Positions 22,851-34,000 of a stretch of 64,000 nucleotides of DNA are shown here, one piece after another. Location of the stretch: the NCBI RefSeq assembly GCF_022539315.1, contig NC_066338.1, forward strand, positions 2,356,001-2,420,000. The letters are read 5' to 3'. The stretch comes from Serinus canaria (Eukaryota > Chordata > Aves > Passeriformes > Fringillidae). The notes under the pieces were generated by a model that was given only the letters and a program-made list of their open reading frames with translations, was not told the DNA's origin and made no database searches. Every line of letters begins with the position of its first letter. Position 1 is the stretch's first letter. The translations under genes were made by a program, and so were the position numbers.

Positions 22851-23562
22851 TGTGCCACAAGCCCTGGAACAAAATCTTGCCCCATTTCCCTGGTTTGTAA
22901 AACTCACCAACCCTAGTTCTAGGAATCAGTTTTCAGGAGGTACTTGGCATTCTTAAACCAGCCAGAGTTGGCACTGCTGCCAGCTTGGTCCTGGGAGGCA
23001 TCCTGAGCAATGCAGAATTTTAGGAGCAAAAAGGCTGCTCCGAGCCACAAGCCCTGGAACACCAACGCACCGCTGCACCTTTTTCCTGGAAGCAAGACTC
23101 ACCAACCCTGGTTCTTGGAGTCAGTTTTCAGGAGGTACTTCGCACTCTCAATCCAGCCAGAGTTGGCACTGGTGCCAGCTTGGTCCTGGGAGGCATCCTG
23201 CACAATGCGGAATTTTAGGAGCAAGAAGGCTGCTCTGAGCTACAAGCCCTGGAACACCAACGCAACTCTGCATCTTTTTCCTGGAAGAAAGACTCACCAA
23301 CCCTGGTTCTTAAAGTCAGTTTTCAGGAGGTACTTGGCACTCTCAAACCAGCCCAAGTTGGCACTGGTGCCAGGTTGGTCCTGGGAGGCATCCTGCACAA
23401 AGCAGAATTATAGGAGCCAGAAGGCTGCTCCGAGTACCAGGCCCTGGAACACAAACAATGCTCGTTTTCCTGGCGAAACAAGACTCACCAACCCTGGTTC
23501 TAGGGGTCAGTTCGCAGGAGGTACTTGGCATTCTCAAACCAGCCCAAGTTGGCACTGGTGCA

Positions 23563-24210
23563 TGTAGGCGAGACTGGGGGTTGCACGGCCGGGACGGACG
23601 GGGACGAGAGATCTCTGAAGCCAAGTCGTGGAACTAGCGGTTTATTGCAAAGGGCGTGGGTACAGGGCCCTGCTGGGAGCTGCCAGCTGCAGCTCGGAGC
23701 AGGCCCGAGAGAAGAGAGAGGATGAGAGGGTAATAACGTAAAGAGGCGAGAGCTAAGAGCATAGAAAAGTAAGAGCAAGAGCAAAAGCAAGAGAGCAAGA
23801 GAGCGAAGTTCTCGTTACAATACAATTAATCATCTTCTGTGTTTAATATTCTGATTCTTGCTAACCAATCTAGTAGAGCATACAAATCTTATAGCATTTA
23901 CATACAGCCTGTAAGAATCACTACATTACCATATTGTGGTACATTTTAAACCCTAAATCTACTCTTCGGACCCCTTCTGCCAAGCTGGCAGGGTCTGCTC
24001 TGACCCTTGGACCTGCCTGCTTGCAGAGGGTATTGTTTCATCAAGAGGGGATTACCTTCATCCGGCCACACCATTGTTTTCCCGTTGTTCAGTAACTAAG
24101 GGATGTCAAAGCTTGCTTTCATTTCAATCTCGCTTATAGTTTCTATATTCTCAAAATCTTTTGCCAGGCAATCATATTTGTAAGGCTTTCCTGTTTCATC
24201 TTCCCCAACA
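23563..24210 (-). mobile_element. Solo LTR (648 bp) in satellite C, minus strand
   Basis: Read on the minus strand it starts TGTTGGGGAAGATGAAAC and ends CCAGTCTCGCCTACA, with AATAAA at 23641-23646 (TTTATT on plus). TG...CA ends and polyadenylation signal placement are those of an LTR, and the start resembles the LTR nested in E (14454). I see no short target duplication. The right satellite flank restarts at ACTTGGCACTC, about 40 bp earlier in the unit than where the left flank stops, so the satellite is out of register across it. This suggests a later recombination rather than a clean insertion. It contains no coding frame of note. Confidence 0.8.
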
Positions 24211-27200
24211 ACTTGGCACTCTCAAACCAGCCCAAGTTGGCACTGGTGCCAGCTTGGTCCTGGGAGGCATCCTGCGCCATGCGGAATTTTAGGAGCCAGA
24301 AGGCTGCTCTGAGCCACAAGCCCTGGAACACCAATGCTGCCCTTTTCCCAGGAAACAAGACTCACTAACCCTGGTCCATGGTGTCAGTTTTCATGAGGTA
24401 CTTGGCACTCTCAAAACAGCCCAAAATTCCACTGGTGGCAGCTTAGTCCTGGAAGGCATCCTGCACAATGTAGAATTTTTTGAGCCAGAAGGCTGCTCTG
24501 AGCCACAGGCCCTGGGTCACCAATGCTGCCCCTTTCCCTGGAAACTAAGCTCACTAGCCCTGGTTCATGGTGTCAGATTGCAGGAGGTACTTGGCACTCT
24601 CAACCTAGCCAGAGTTGGCACTGCTGCCAGCTTGGGTCTGGGAGGCATCCTGCGCAATGCAGAATTTTAGGAGCCAGAAGGCTGCTCTGAGCCACAAGCC
24701 CAGGAACACCAACACAACGGTGCACCTTTTCCTGGAAGCAACACTCACCAACCCTGGTTCTTGGAGTCAGTTTTCAGGAGGTACTTGGCACTCTCAAACC
24801 AGCCTGACTTGGCACTGGTGCCAGCTTGGTCCTGAAAGGCATCCTGCGCAATGCGGAATTGTAGGAGCCAGAAGGCTGCTCCGAGTACCAGGGCCTGGAA
24901 CACAAACAATGCCCGTTTTCCGGGAGAAACAAGACGCACCAACCCTGGTTCTAGGTGTCAGTTTTTAGGAGGTACTTGGCACTCTCAAACCAGCCCAAGT
25001 GGGCACTGGTTCCAGCTTGGTCCGGGAAGGCATCCTGCACAATGTAGAATTTCAGGAGCCAGAAGGCTGCTCTGAGCCACAGGCCCTGGATCACCAATGC
25101 TGCCCCTTTCCCTGGAAACAAAGCTCACTAGCCCTGGTTCATGGTGTCAGATCGCAGGAGGTACTTGGCACTCTCAAACCAGCCAGAGTTGGCACTGCTG
25201 CCGGCTTGGGTCTGGGAGGCGTCCTGCACAATGCGGAATTTTAGGAGCCAGAAGGCTGCTCTGAGCCACAAGCCCAGGAACACCAATACAACGTAGCACA
25301 TTTTCCTGGAAGCAAGACTCACCATCCCTGGTTCTTGGAGTCAGTTTTCAGGAGGTACTTGGCACTCTCAAACCAGCCTGACTTGGCACTGGTGCCAGCT
25401 TGGTCCTGGGAGGCATCATGCGCAATGCGGAATTGTAGGAGCCAGAAGGCTGCCCCGAGTACCAGGGCCTGGAACACAAACAATGCCCGTTTTCCGGGAG
25501 AAACAAGACGCACCAACCCTGGTTCTAGGTTTCAGATTGCAGGAGGTACTTGGCACTCTCAATCCAGCCCAAGTTTCCACTGGTGCCAGCCTGGGTCTGG
25601 GAGGCGTCCTGCGCAATGCGGAATTTTAGGAGCCAGAAGGCTGCTCTGAGCCACAAGCCCAGGAACACCAACACAACGCTGCACCTTTTTCCATGGAAGC
25701 AAGACTCACCAACCCTGGTTCTTGGAGTCAGTTTTCAGGAGGTACTTGGCACTCTCAATCCAGCCAGAGTTGGCATTGGTGCCAGCTTGGTCCTGGGATG
25801 CATCCTGCACAATGTGGAATTTTAGGAGCAAGAAGGCTGCTCTGAGCTACAAGCCCTGGAACACCAACGCAACTCTGCATCTTTTTCCTGGAAGAAAGAC
25901 TCACCAACCCTGGTTCTTAAAGTCAATTTTCAGGAGGTACTTGGCACTCTCAAACCAGCCTGACTTGGCACTGTTGCCAGCTTGGTCCTGGGAGGCATCC
26001 TGCGCAATGCAGAATTTTAGGATCCAGAAGGCTGCTCTGAACCACAATCCCTAGAACAAAAACTTTGCCCCATTTTCCAGGTTTGTAAAACTCACCAAAC
26101 CTAGTTCTAGGAGTCAGTTTTCAGGAGGTACTTGGCACTCTCAAACCAGCCCATCCTGGCACTGGTGCCAGCTTGGGTCTGGGAGGCATCCTGCGCAATG
26201 CGGAATTTTTTGAGCCAGAAGGCTGCTCCGAGCCACAGGCCCTAGAACACCATCACCGCCCGTTTTCCTGGAGAAACAAGACGCACCAACCCTGGTTCAT
26301 GGTGTCAGTTTGCAGGAGGTACTTGCACTCTCAATCCAGCCCAAGTTGGCACTGGTGCCAGCTTGCCCTTGGAGGCGACCTGCGCAATGCGGAATTTTTT
26401 GAGCCAGAAGGCTGCTCAGAGCCACAGGCCCTGGAACACCAATGCTGCCCTTTTCCCAGGAAACAAGAGTCACTAACCCTGGTCCATGGTGTCAGATTGC
26501 AGGAGGTACTTGACACTCTCAAACCAGCCCAAGTTGGCACTGCTGCCAGCTTGCCTCTGGGAGGCGTCCTGCGCAATGCAGAATTTTTTGAGCCAGAAGG
26601 CTGCTCTGAGCCACAGGCCCTGGAACACCAATGCTGCCCTTTTCCCAGGAAACAAGACTCACTAACCCTGGTCCATGGTGTCAGATTGCAGGAGGTACTT
26701 GGCACTCTCAATCCAGCCCAAGTTGGCACTGGTGCCAGCTTGGTCCTGGGAGGCCTCCTGTGCAATGCAGAATTTTTGGAGCCAGAAGGCTGCTCTGAGC
26801 CACTAGCCCTGGAACAAAATCTTGCCCCATTTCCCTGGTTTGGAAAACTCACCAACCCTAGTTCTAGGAGTCAGTTTTCAGGAAGTTCTTGGCACTCTTA
26901 AACCAGCCAGAATTGGCACTGCTGCCAGCTTGGTCCTGGGAGGCATCCTGCGCAATGCAGAATTTTAGGAGAGAGTAGGATGCTCCGAGCCACAGGCACT
27001 GGAACAACCAACGTTGCCCCTTTTCTCTGGAAACATAGCTCACCAACCCTGGTTCTAGGTTTCAGATTGCAGAAGGTACTTGGCACTCTGAAACCAGCCC
27101 AAGTTGGCACTGGAGCCAGCTTACGTCTGGGAGGCATCCTGCGCAATGAGGAATTTTTTGAGCCAGAAGGCTGCTCCGAGCCACAGGCCCTGGAACAAAA

Positions 27201-28501
27201 ACGCTGCCCCTTTTCCTGGAGAAACAAGACGCACCAACCGTGGTTCTAGGTGTCAGTTTGCACGAGGTACTTGGCACTCTTAAACCAGCCCAATTTTGCA
27301 CTGCTGCCAGCTTGGTCCTGGGAGGCATAGTACACAATGCGAATTTTAGGAGCAAGAAGGCTGCTCTGAGCCACAAGCCCTGGAACACCATCGCAACGCT
27401 GCACCTTTTTCCTGGAAACAAGACTCACCAACTCTGGTTCTTGGAGTCAGTTTTCAGGAGGTACTTGGCACTCTCAAACCAGCCAGAGTTGGCACTGGTG
27501 CCAGCTTGGTCCTGGGAGGCATCCTGCGCAATGCGGAATTTTAGGAGCCAGAAGGCTGCTCCGAGCCACAAGCCCTGGACCACAACACCGCCTGTTTTCC
27601 TGGAGAAACAAGATGCACCAACTCTGGTTCTAGGTGTCAGTTCTCAGTAGGTACTTGGCACTCTCAAACCAGCTTATGTTTCCTCTGGTTCCAGCTTGGT
27701 CCTGGAAGGCATCCTGCAAAATGCAGAATTTTAGGAGCCAGAAGGCTGCTCTGAGCCCCAAGCCCTGGAACAAAAACTTTGCCCCATTTCCCAGGTTTGT
27801 AAAACTCACCAAACCTAGTTCTAGGAGTCAGTTTTCAGGAGGTACTTGGCACTCTCAAACCAGCCCAGTTGGCACTGCTGCCAGCTTGGGTCTGGGAGGC
27901 ATCCTGCGCAATGCAGAATTTTAGGAGAGAGTGGGATGCTATGAGCCACAGGGCCTGGAACAACCAAGGCTGCCCCTTTTCCCTGGAAACATAGCTCACC
28001 AACCCTAGTTCTGGGAGTCAGTTTGCAGGAGGTACTTGACACTCTCAAACCAGCCTGAGTTGGCACTGGTGCCAGCTTGGTCCTGGGAGGCATCCTGCGC
28101 AATGCAGAATTTTAGGAGCCAGAAGGCTGCTCCGAGCCACAAGCCGTGGAACAGCAACAATGCCAGTTTTCCTGGAGAAACAAAACGCACCAACTCTGGT
28201 TCTAGGTGTCAGTTTTCAGGAGGTACTTGGCACTCTCAAACCAGCCGGAGTTGGCACTGGTGCCAGCTTGGTCCTGGGAGGCATCCTGCACAATGCGGAA
28301 TTTTAGGAGCTAGAAGGCTGCTCTGAGCCACAAGCCCTGGAACACCAACGCAACGCTGCACCTTTTTCCTGGAAGAAAGACTCACCAACCCTGGTTCTTG
28401 GAGTCAGTTTTAGAGGGGACTTGGCACTCGCAACCAGCCAGAATTTGGCGGACTGGGTGGTGTCCAGCTTGGTCCGCGGTGGTGGTACGTGGCATCCGGT
28501 T
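24211..28501. repeat. Satellite C, block 1b
   Basis: The 191-bp unit continues from the LTR to gap 2. Units at 24980-25530 are a third copy of the segment at 18340-18870 and 21420-21960, sharing GGTTCCAGCTTGGTCCGGG and the downstream TAGCCCTGGTTCATGG. Several units with the TTTTTTGAGCC variant cluster at 26200-26780. The last 100 bp before the gap are scrambled relative to the consensus and are probably low-quality sequence. Confidence 0.95.
24980..25530. repeat. Satellite C segmental duplication, copy 3 (partial)
   Basis: This segment repeats about 0.55 kb of the block at 21420-21960 with an offset near 3,568 bp. One 65-codon antisense frame (25128-25325) is identical in translation to those at 18480-18677 and 21560-21757, which shows how little the three copies differ. 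Confidence 0.8.
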
Positions 28502-29001
28502 NNNNNNNNNNNNNNNNNNNNNNNNNNNNNNNNNNNNNNNNNNNNNNNNNNNNNNNNNNNNNNNNNNNNNNNNNNNNNNNNNNNNNNNNNNNNNNNNNNN
28601 NNNNNNNNNNNNNNNNNNNNNNNNNNNNNNNNNNNNNNNNNNNNNNNNNNNNNNNNNNNNNNNNNNNNNNNNNNNNNNNNNNNNNNNNNNNNNNNNNNNN
28701 NNNNNNNNNNNNNNNNNNNNNNNNNNNNNNNNNNNNNNNNNNNNNNNNNNNNNNNNNNNNNNNNNNNNNNNNNNNNNNNNNNNNNNNNNNNNNNNNNNNN
28801 NNNNNNNNNNNNNNNNNNNNNNNNNNNNNNNNNNNNNNNNNNNNNNNNNNNNNNNNNNNNNNNNNNNNNNNNNNNNNNNNNNNNNNNNNNNNNNNNNNNN
28901 NNNNNNNNNNNNNNNNNNNNNNNNNNNNNNNNNNNNNNNNNNNNNNNNNNNNNNNNNNNNNNNNNNNNNNNNNNNNNNNNNNNNNNNNNNNNNNNNNNNN
29001 N
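28502..29001. other. Assembly gap 2 (500 N)
   Basis: Exactly 500 N, the same size as gap 1, so probably a placeholder. Satellite C lies on both sides, so the missing part is probably more satellite C of unknown length. Confidence 0.99.
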
Positions 29002-31057
29002 GGGAACAAGAAATTTGCCCCATTTCCCAGGTTTGTAAAACTCACCAACCATGGTTCTTCGTGTCAGAGTGCAGGAGGTACTTTCCACTCTCAAACAAGC
29101 CCAATCTGGCATTGCTGCCTGCTTGGATCTGGGAGGCATCCTGCGCAATGCGGAATTTTAGGAGAGAGTAGGATGCTCCAAGCCACAGGCCCTGGAACAA
29201 GCAACGCTGCACATTTTCCCTGGAATCATAGCCCAATAACACTGGTTCTCGGTTTCAGATTACAGGAGGTACTTGGCACTCTCAAACCAGCCTGACTTGG
29301 CACTGGTGCCAGCTTGGTCTGGAGGCATCCTGCGCAATTCGGAATTTTAGGAGCCAGAAGGCTGCTCTAAGCCAAAGGCCCTGGAACGAAAACACCGCCC
29401 AGTTTCCCGAAGAACCAAGACTCACCAACTCTGGTTCTAGGGGTGAGTTTGCAGGAGGTACTTGGCACTCTCAAACCAGCCAGAGTTGGCACTGGTGCCA
29501 GCTTGGGTCTGGGAGGCATCCTGCGCAATGCGGAATTTTAGGAGCCAGAAGGCTGCTCTTAGCCACAAGCCCTGGTACAACATAGGTTGCCCCTTTTCCC
29601 TGGAAACCTAGCTCACCAACCCTGGCTCTAGGTTTCAGATTGCAGGAGGTACTTGGCACTCTCAAACCAGCCCAAGTTGGCACTGGTGCCAGCTTGCCAC
29701 TGGTTGGCGTCCTGCGCAATTCGGAATTTTAGGAGCCAGAAACTTCTCCGAGTCACAGGCCCTGGAACACCAATGCTGCCCTTTTCCCAGGAAACAAGAC
29801 TCACTAACGCTGGCCCGTGCTGTCATATTGCAGGAGATAATTCGCACTCTCAAACCAGCCCAAGTTTCGACTGGTGCCAGGTTAGTCCTTCAAGGCATTC
29901 TGCACAATGCGGAATTTTAGGAGCCAGAAGACTGTTCTGAGCCACAAGCCCTTGAACAAAATCTTTACCCCATTTCCTAGGTTTGGAAAATTCACCAACC
30001 CTAGTTCTAGGAGTCAGTTTTCAGGCGGTACTTGGAACTCTTAAACCAGCCTGAGTTGGCACTGGTGCCTGCTTGGTCTTGGGAGGCATCCTGCACAATG
30101 CGGAATTTTAGGAGCCAGAAGGCTGCTACGAGCAATAAGCCCTGGAACACCAACGCAACGCTGCACCTTTTTCCTAGAATCAAGACTCACCAAACCTGTT
30201 TATTGGAGTCAGTTTTCAGAAGGTACTTGGCACTCTCAAACCAGCCTGACTTCGCATTGGTGCCATCTTGGTCCTGGGACTCATCCTGCACAATTCAGAA
30301 TTTTAGGAGCCAGAAGGCTGCTCCGAGGGCCAGGCCCTGGAACATCAACAACGCCCGTTTTCCTGGAGAAACAAGATGCACCAACCCTGGTTTAAGGTAT
30401 CAGTTTTCAGGAGGTACATGGAACTCTCAAACCAGCCCAAGTTTCCGCTGATGACAGCTTAGTCCTGGAAGGAATCCTGCGCAATGCCGAATTTTAGGAG
30501 GCTGAAGGCTGCTCTGAGACACAAACCCTGGAATACTAACGCTGCCCCGTTTCCCTGCAATCAAGACTCACCAACTCTGGTTCATGATGTCAGATTGCAG
30601 AAGGTACTTTTAACTCTCAAACCAGCCCAAGTTTGCACTGCTGCCATCTTGGTCCTTGAAGGCATCATACTCGATGCAGAATTTTAGAAGGCAGACGGCT
30701 TCTCCGAGACACAAACCCTGGAATACCAACGCTGCCCCTTTTCACTGTAATCAAGACTCACCAACTCTGGTTCTAAAAATGAGTTTGCAGGAGGTACTTG
30801 GCACTCTTAAACCAGCCCATGTTTCCACGGGTGCCAGCTTGGTCCTGGGAGGCATCCAGCTCAATGAGGAATTTTAGGAGCCAGAAGGCTGCTCCGAGCC
30901 ACAGGACCTGGAACAAAAACTTTGCCCCACTTCCCAGGTTTGGAAAACTCAAAAACCCTAGTCCTGGGAGTCACTTTGGAGGAGGTACTTGGCACTCTCA
31001 ATACAGCCCAAGTTGGCACTGGTGCCAGCTGGCCTCTGGGAGGCGTCCTGCGCAATA
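29002..31057. repeat. Satellite C, block 1c, ending at a direct C-to-B junction
   Basis: About 11 units of the 191-bp repeat follow gap 2. Units near 30480-30780 are more diverged (CGGCTTCTCCGAGACACAAACC, AAAAATGAGTTTGCAGG), which is typical of array edges. The array stops mid-unit at CTGGGAGGCGTCCTGCGCAAT and satellite B begins at once. The same breakpoint recurs at 45665/45666. Confidence 0.94.
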
Positions 31058-34000
31058 CAAGAGCCGCAGAAATCGGGTTACCGCAACTCGCCGAAGGAAG
31101 GTGCCGGTTCCCGGCGTCTTTCGGCAGAAGCCGCGGTCCGGAGCGCACAGCGACCGGCACAATGCTCTGTGCGCGAACAAGCCGCTTCTTAGCCTCCGAG
31201 CGACGTAGAGCTCGGCAGATGCTGAGTCGCGTTAAACGAAAGCTCAAAGCACCGGGATTGAGTGCACAGCTCTCAAACTGAGCCAGGACAAGAACTAATC
31301 ACTTTCCAGACTTTTAAACTTTGTTTAACAAACGAAGGAAAAAAGTTCTCGGACAACTTTTCTTTGCACCTTTCTAAGCTATTTGAAGCACTCCGTGGGG
31401 AATCTTACTTCTTCTTTTCGCCTCGGAGTTGATAGAAATTTGACTAACTTTAGGAAAACACGTCCGGTAATTCTTACTGTGCTGGCACAGTTTTTTCTTG
31501 AGAGAAAGCCTGGAAAAGCTTTTTCGCTAGGATGTAGGCGGCATGAGCCGCAGAAGACGGGTTCTTGCTCTTCGCCGAAAGAAGGGGCCAGTTCCCGGCG
31601 TCTTACGGCAGAAACCGCAGTCCGGAGCGCACAGCGACCGGCACAATGCTCTGTGCGCGAATACAGCCGCTTCTTTGCCTCCGGGCGTCGTAGAGCTCGG
31701 CAGATGCTGAGACGCGTTAAACGAAAGCGCAAAGCACCAGGATTGAGTGCACAGCTCTCAAACTGAGCCAGGACAAGAACTAATCACATTCCAGATGTTT
31801 AAACTTTGTTTAAAAAACGAAGGGAAAAAGTTCTCGGACGACTATTCTTTGCAACTTTCTGAGCTATTTGAAGCACTCCGTGGGGAATCTTACTTTTTCT
31901 TTTCGCCGCGGAGCTGATAGGAATTCGACGAGCTTTATGAAAACACGTCCGGGGATTCTTCCTGTGCTGGCACAGTTTTTTCTTGAGAGAAAGCCTGGAA
32001 AAGCTTATTCGCTAAGATGTAGGCGGCAAAAGCCGCAGAAGACGGGTTACCGCAACTGGCCGAAGGATGGTGCCGGCTCCCGGCGTCTTTCGACAGAAAC
32101 CGCGCTCCAGAGCGCACAACGACCGGCACAATGCTCTGTGCGCGAACAAGCCGCTTCTTTGCCTCCAGGCGTCGTAGAGCTCGGCAGATGCTGAGACGCG
32201 TTAAACGAAAGCACAAAGCACCTGGGTTGAATGCGGAGCTCTCAAACTGAGCCAGGACAAGAAATAAACACTCTCCAGACGTTTAAACTTACTTTAACAA
32301 AGGAAGGGAAATTGTTCTCGGACAACTTTTCTTTGCACCTTTCTAAGCTATTTGAAGCACTCTGTGGGGAATCTTACTTTTTCTTTTCGCCGCGGAGCTG
32401 CTAGGAATTCGACTAGCTTTATGAAAACACGTCCGGGGATTCTTCCTGTGCTGGCACAGTTTTTTCTTGAGAGAAAGCCTGGAAAAGCTTTTTCGCTAAG
32501 ATGTAGGCGGCAAGAGCCGAAGAAGACGGGTTACCGCAACTGGCCGAAGGAAGGTGCTGGTTCCCGGCGTCTTTCGGCAGAAGCCGCGGTCCTGAGCGCA
32601 CAGCGACCGGCACAATGCTCTGTGCGAGAACAAGCCGCTTCTTCGCCTCCGGGCGTCGTAGAGCTCGGCAGATGCTTAGACGCGTTAAACGAAACCGCAA
32701 AGCACCTGGATTGAGTGCACTGCTCTCAAACTGAGCCAGGACAAGAAATAACCACTCTCCAGACGTTTAAACTGACTTTAACATCGGAAGGGAAAAAGTT
32801 CTAGGACAACTTTACTTTGCACCTTTCTAAGCTATTTGAAGCACTCTGTGGGGAATCTTACTTTTTATTTTCGCCTCGGAGCTAATAAGAACTCGAATAG
32901 CTTTATGAAAACACATCCGGGGATTCTTCCTGTGCTGGCACAGTTTTTTCTTGAGAGAAAGCCTGGAAAAGCTTTTTCGCTAAGATGAAGGTGGCAAGAG
33001 CCGAAGAAGACTGGTTACCTCAACTCGCCGAAGGAAGGTGCCGGTTCAAGGCGTGTTTCGGCAGAAGCCGCGATCCGGAGCGCACAGCGACCGGCACAAT
33101 GCCTTGTGCGCGAACAAGCCGCTTCTTCGCCTCCGCGCGAAGCAGAGCCCGGCAGAGGCTGAGACGCGTTAAACAAAAGTGCAAAGCACCGGGATTGAAT
33201 GCACAGCTCTCATACTGAGCCAGGACAAGAAATAACCACTTTCCAGATGTTTCAGCTTTGTTTAACAAACGAAGGGAAAAAGTTCTCGGACAACATATCT
33301 TTGCACCTTTCTGAGCTATTTGAAGCACTCCGTGGGAAATCTTACTTTTTGTTTTCGCCTCAGAGTTAATAAGAACTCGAATAGATTTATGAAAACACAT
33401 TAGGGGATTCTTCCTGTGCTGGCATATTTTTTTCTTGAGAGAAAGCCTGGAAAAGCTTTTTCGCTAAGATGAAGGTGGCAAGAGCCGAAGAAGACTGGTT
33501 ACCTCAACTCGCCGAAGGAAGGTGCCGGTTCAAGGCGTGTTTCGGCAGAAGCCGCGGTCCGGAGCGCACAGCGACCGGCACAATGCCTTGTGCGCAAACA
33601 AGCCGCTTTTTCGCCTCCGGGCGACGGAGAGCCCGGCAGATGCTGAGACGCGTTAAACGAAAGCGCAAAGCACCTAGATTGAGTGCACAGCTCTCAAACT
33701 GAGCCAGGACAAGAAATAACCACTCTCCAGATGTTTCAGCTTCGTTAAACAGATGAAGGGAAAAAGTTCTCGGGCAACTTTTCTTTGCACCTTTCTAAGC
33801 TATTTTAAGCACTCCGTGGGGAATCTTACTTTTTGTTTTTTCCTCGGAGTTGATAGAAATTCGACTAGATTTAGGAAAACACGTCCGGTAATTCTTACTG
33901 TGCTGGCACAGTTTTTTCTTGAGAGAAAGCCTGGAAAAGCTTTTTCGCTAAGATGTAGGCGGCAAGGGCCGCAGAAAATGGGTTACCGCTACTCGCCTAA

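Larger units (their letters stand above)
17022..23562. repeat. Satellite C, block 1a: 191-bp tandem repeat
   Basis: GGTACTTGGCACTCTCAAAC recurs at 17174, 17365, 17556, 17747, 17942, 18133, 18324 and 18512, giving a modal period of 191 bp (range about 188-195). A unit reads GGTGCCAGCTTGGTCCTGGG, AGGCATCCTGCGCAATGCGG, AATTTTAGGAGCCAGAAGGC, TGCTCTGAGCCACAAGCCC, then a variable cassette, then CAGGAGGTACTTGGCACTC. The variable cassette comes in at least five forms (GCTGCCCCTTTCCCTGGAAA, CGCCCGTTTTCCTGGAGAAA, GCACCTTTTTCCTGGAAGC, TTTGCCCCATTTCCCAGG, CTGCCCTTTTCCCAGGAAAC). The unit length equals that of the described zebra finch satellite Tgut191A, but I cannot compare sequences, so identity is open. 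Confidence 0.96.

Noticed and set aside
23563..24210. A host gene fragment inside satellite C
   Set aside because: TG...CA ends, minus-strand AATAAA near the end and similarity to the LTR in E explain it fully as a solo LTR.
17111..31208. Many 60-280-codon frames in satellite C on both strands
   Set aside because: They all read the same 191-bp unit in shifting frames, often from non-ATG starts, and some cross gap 2. They resemble no protein family.
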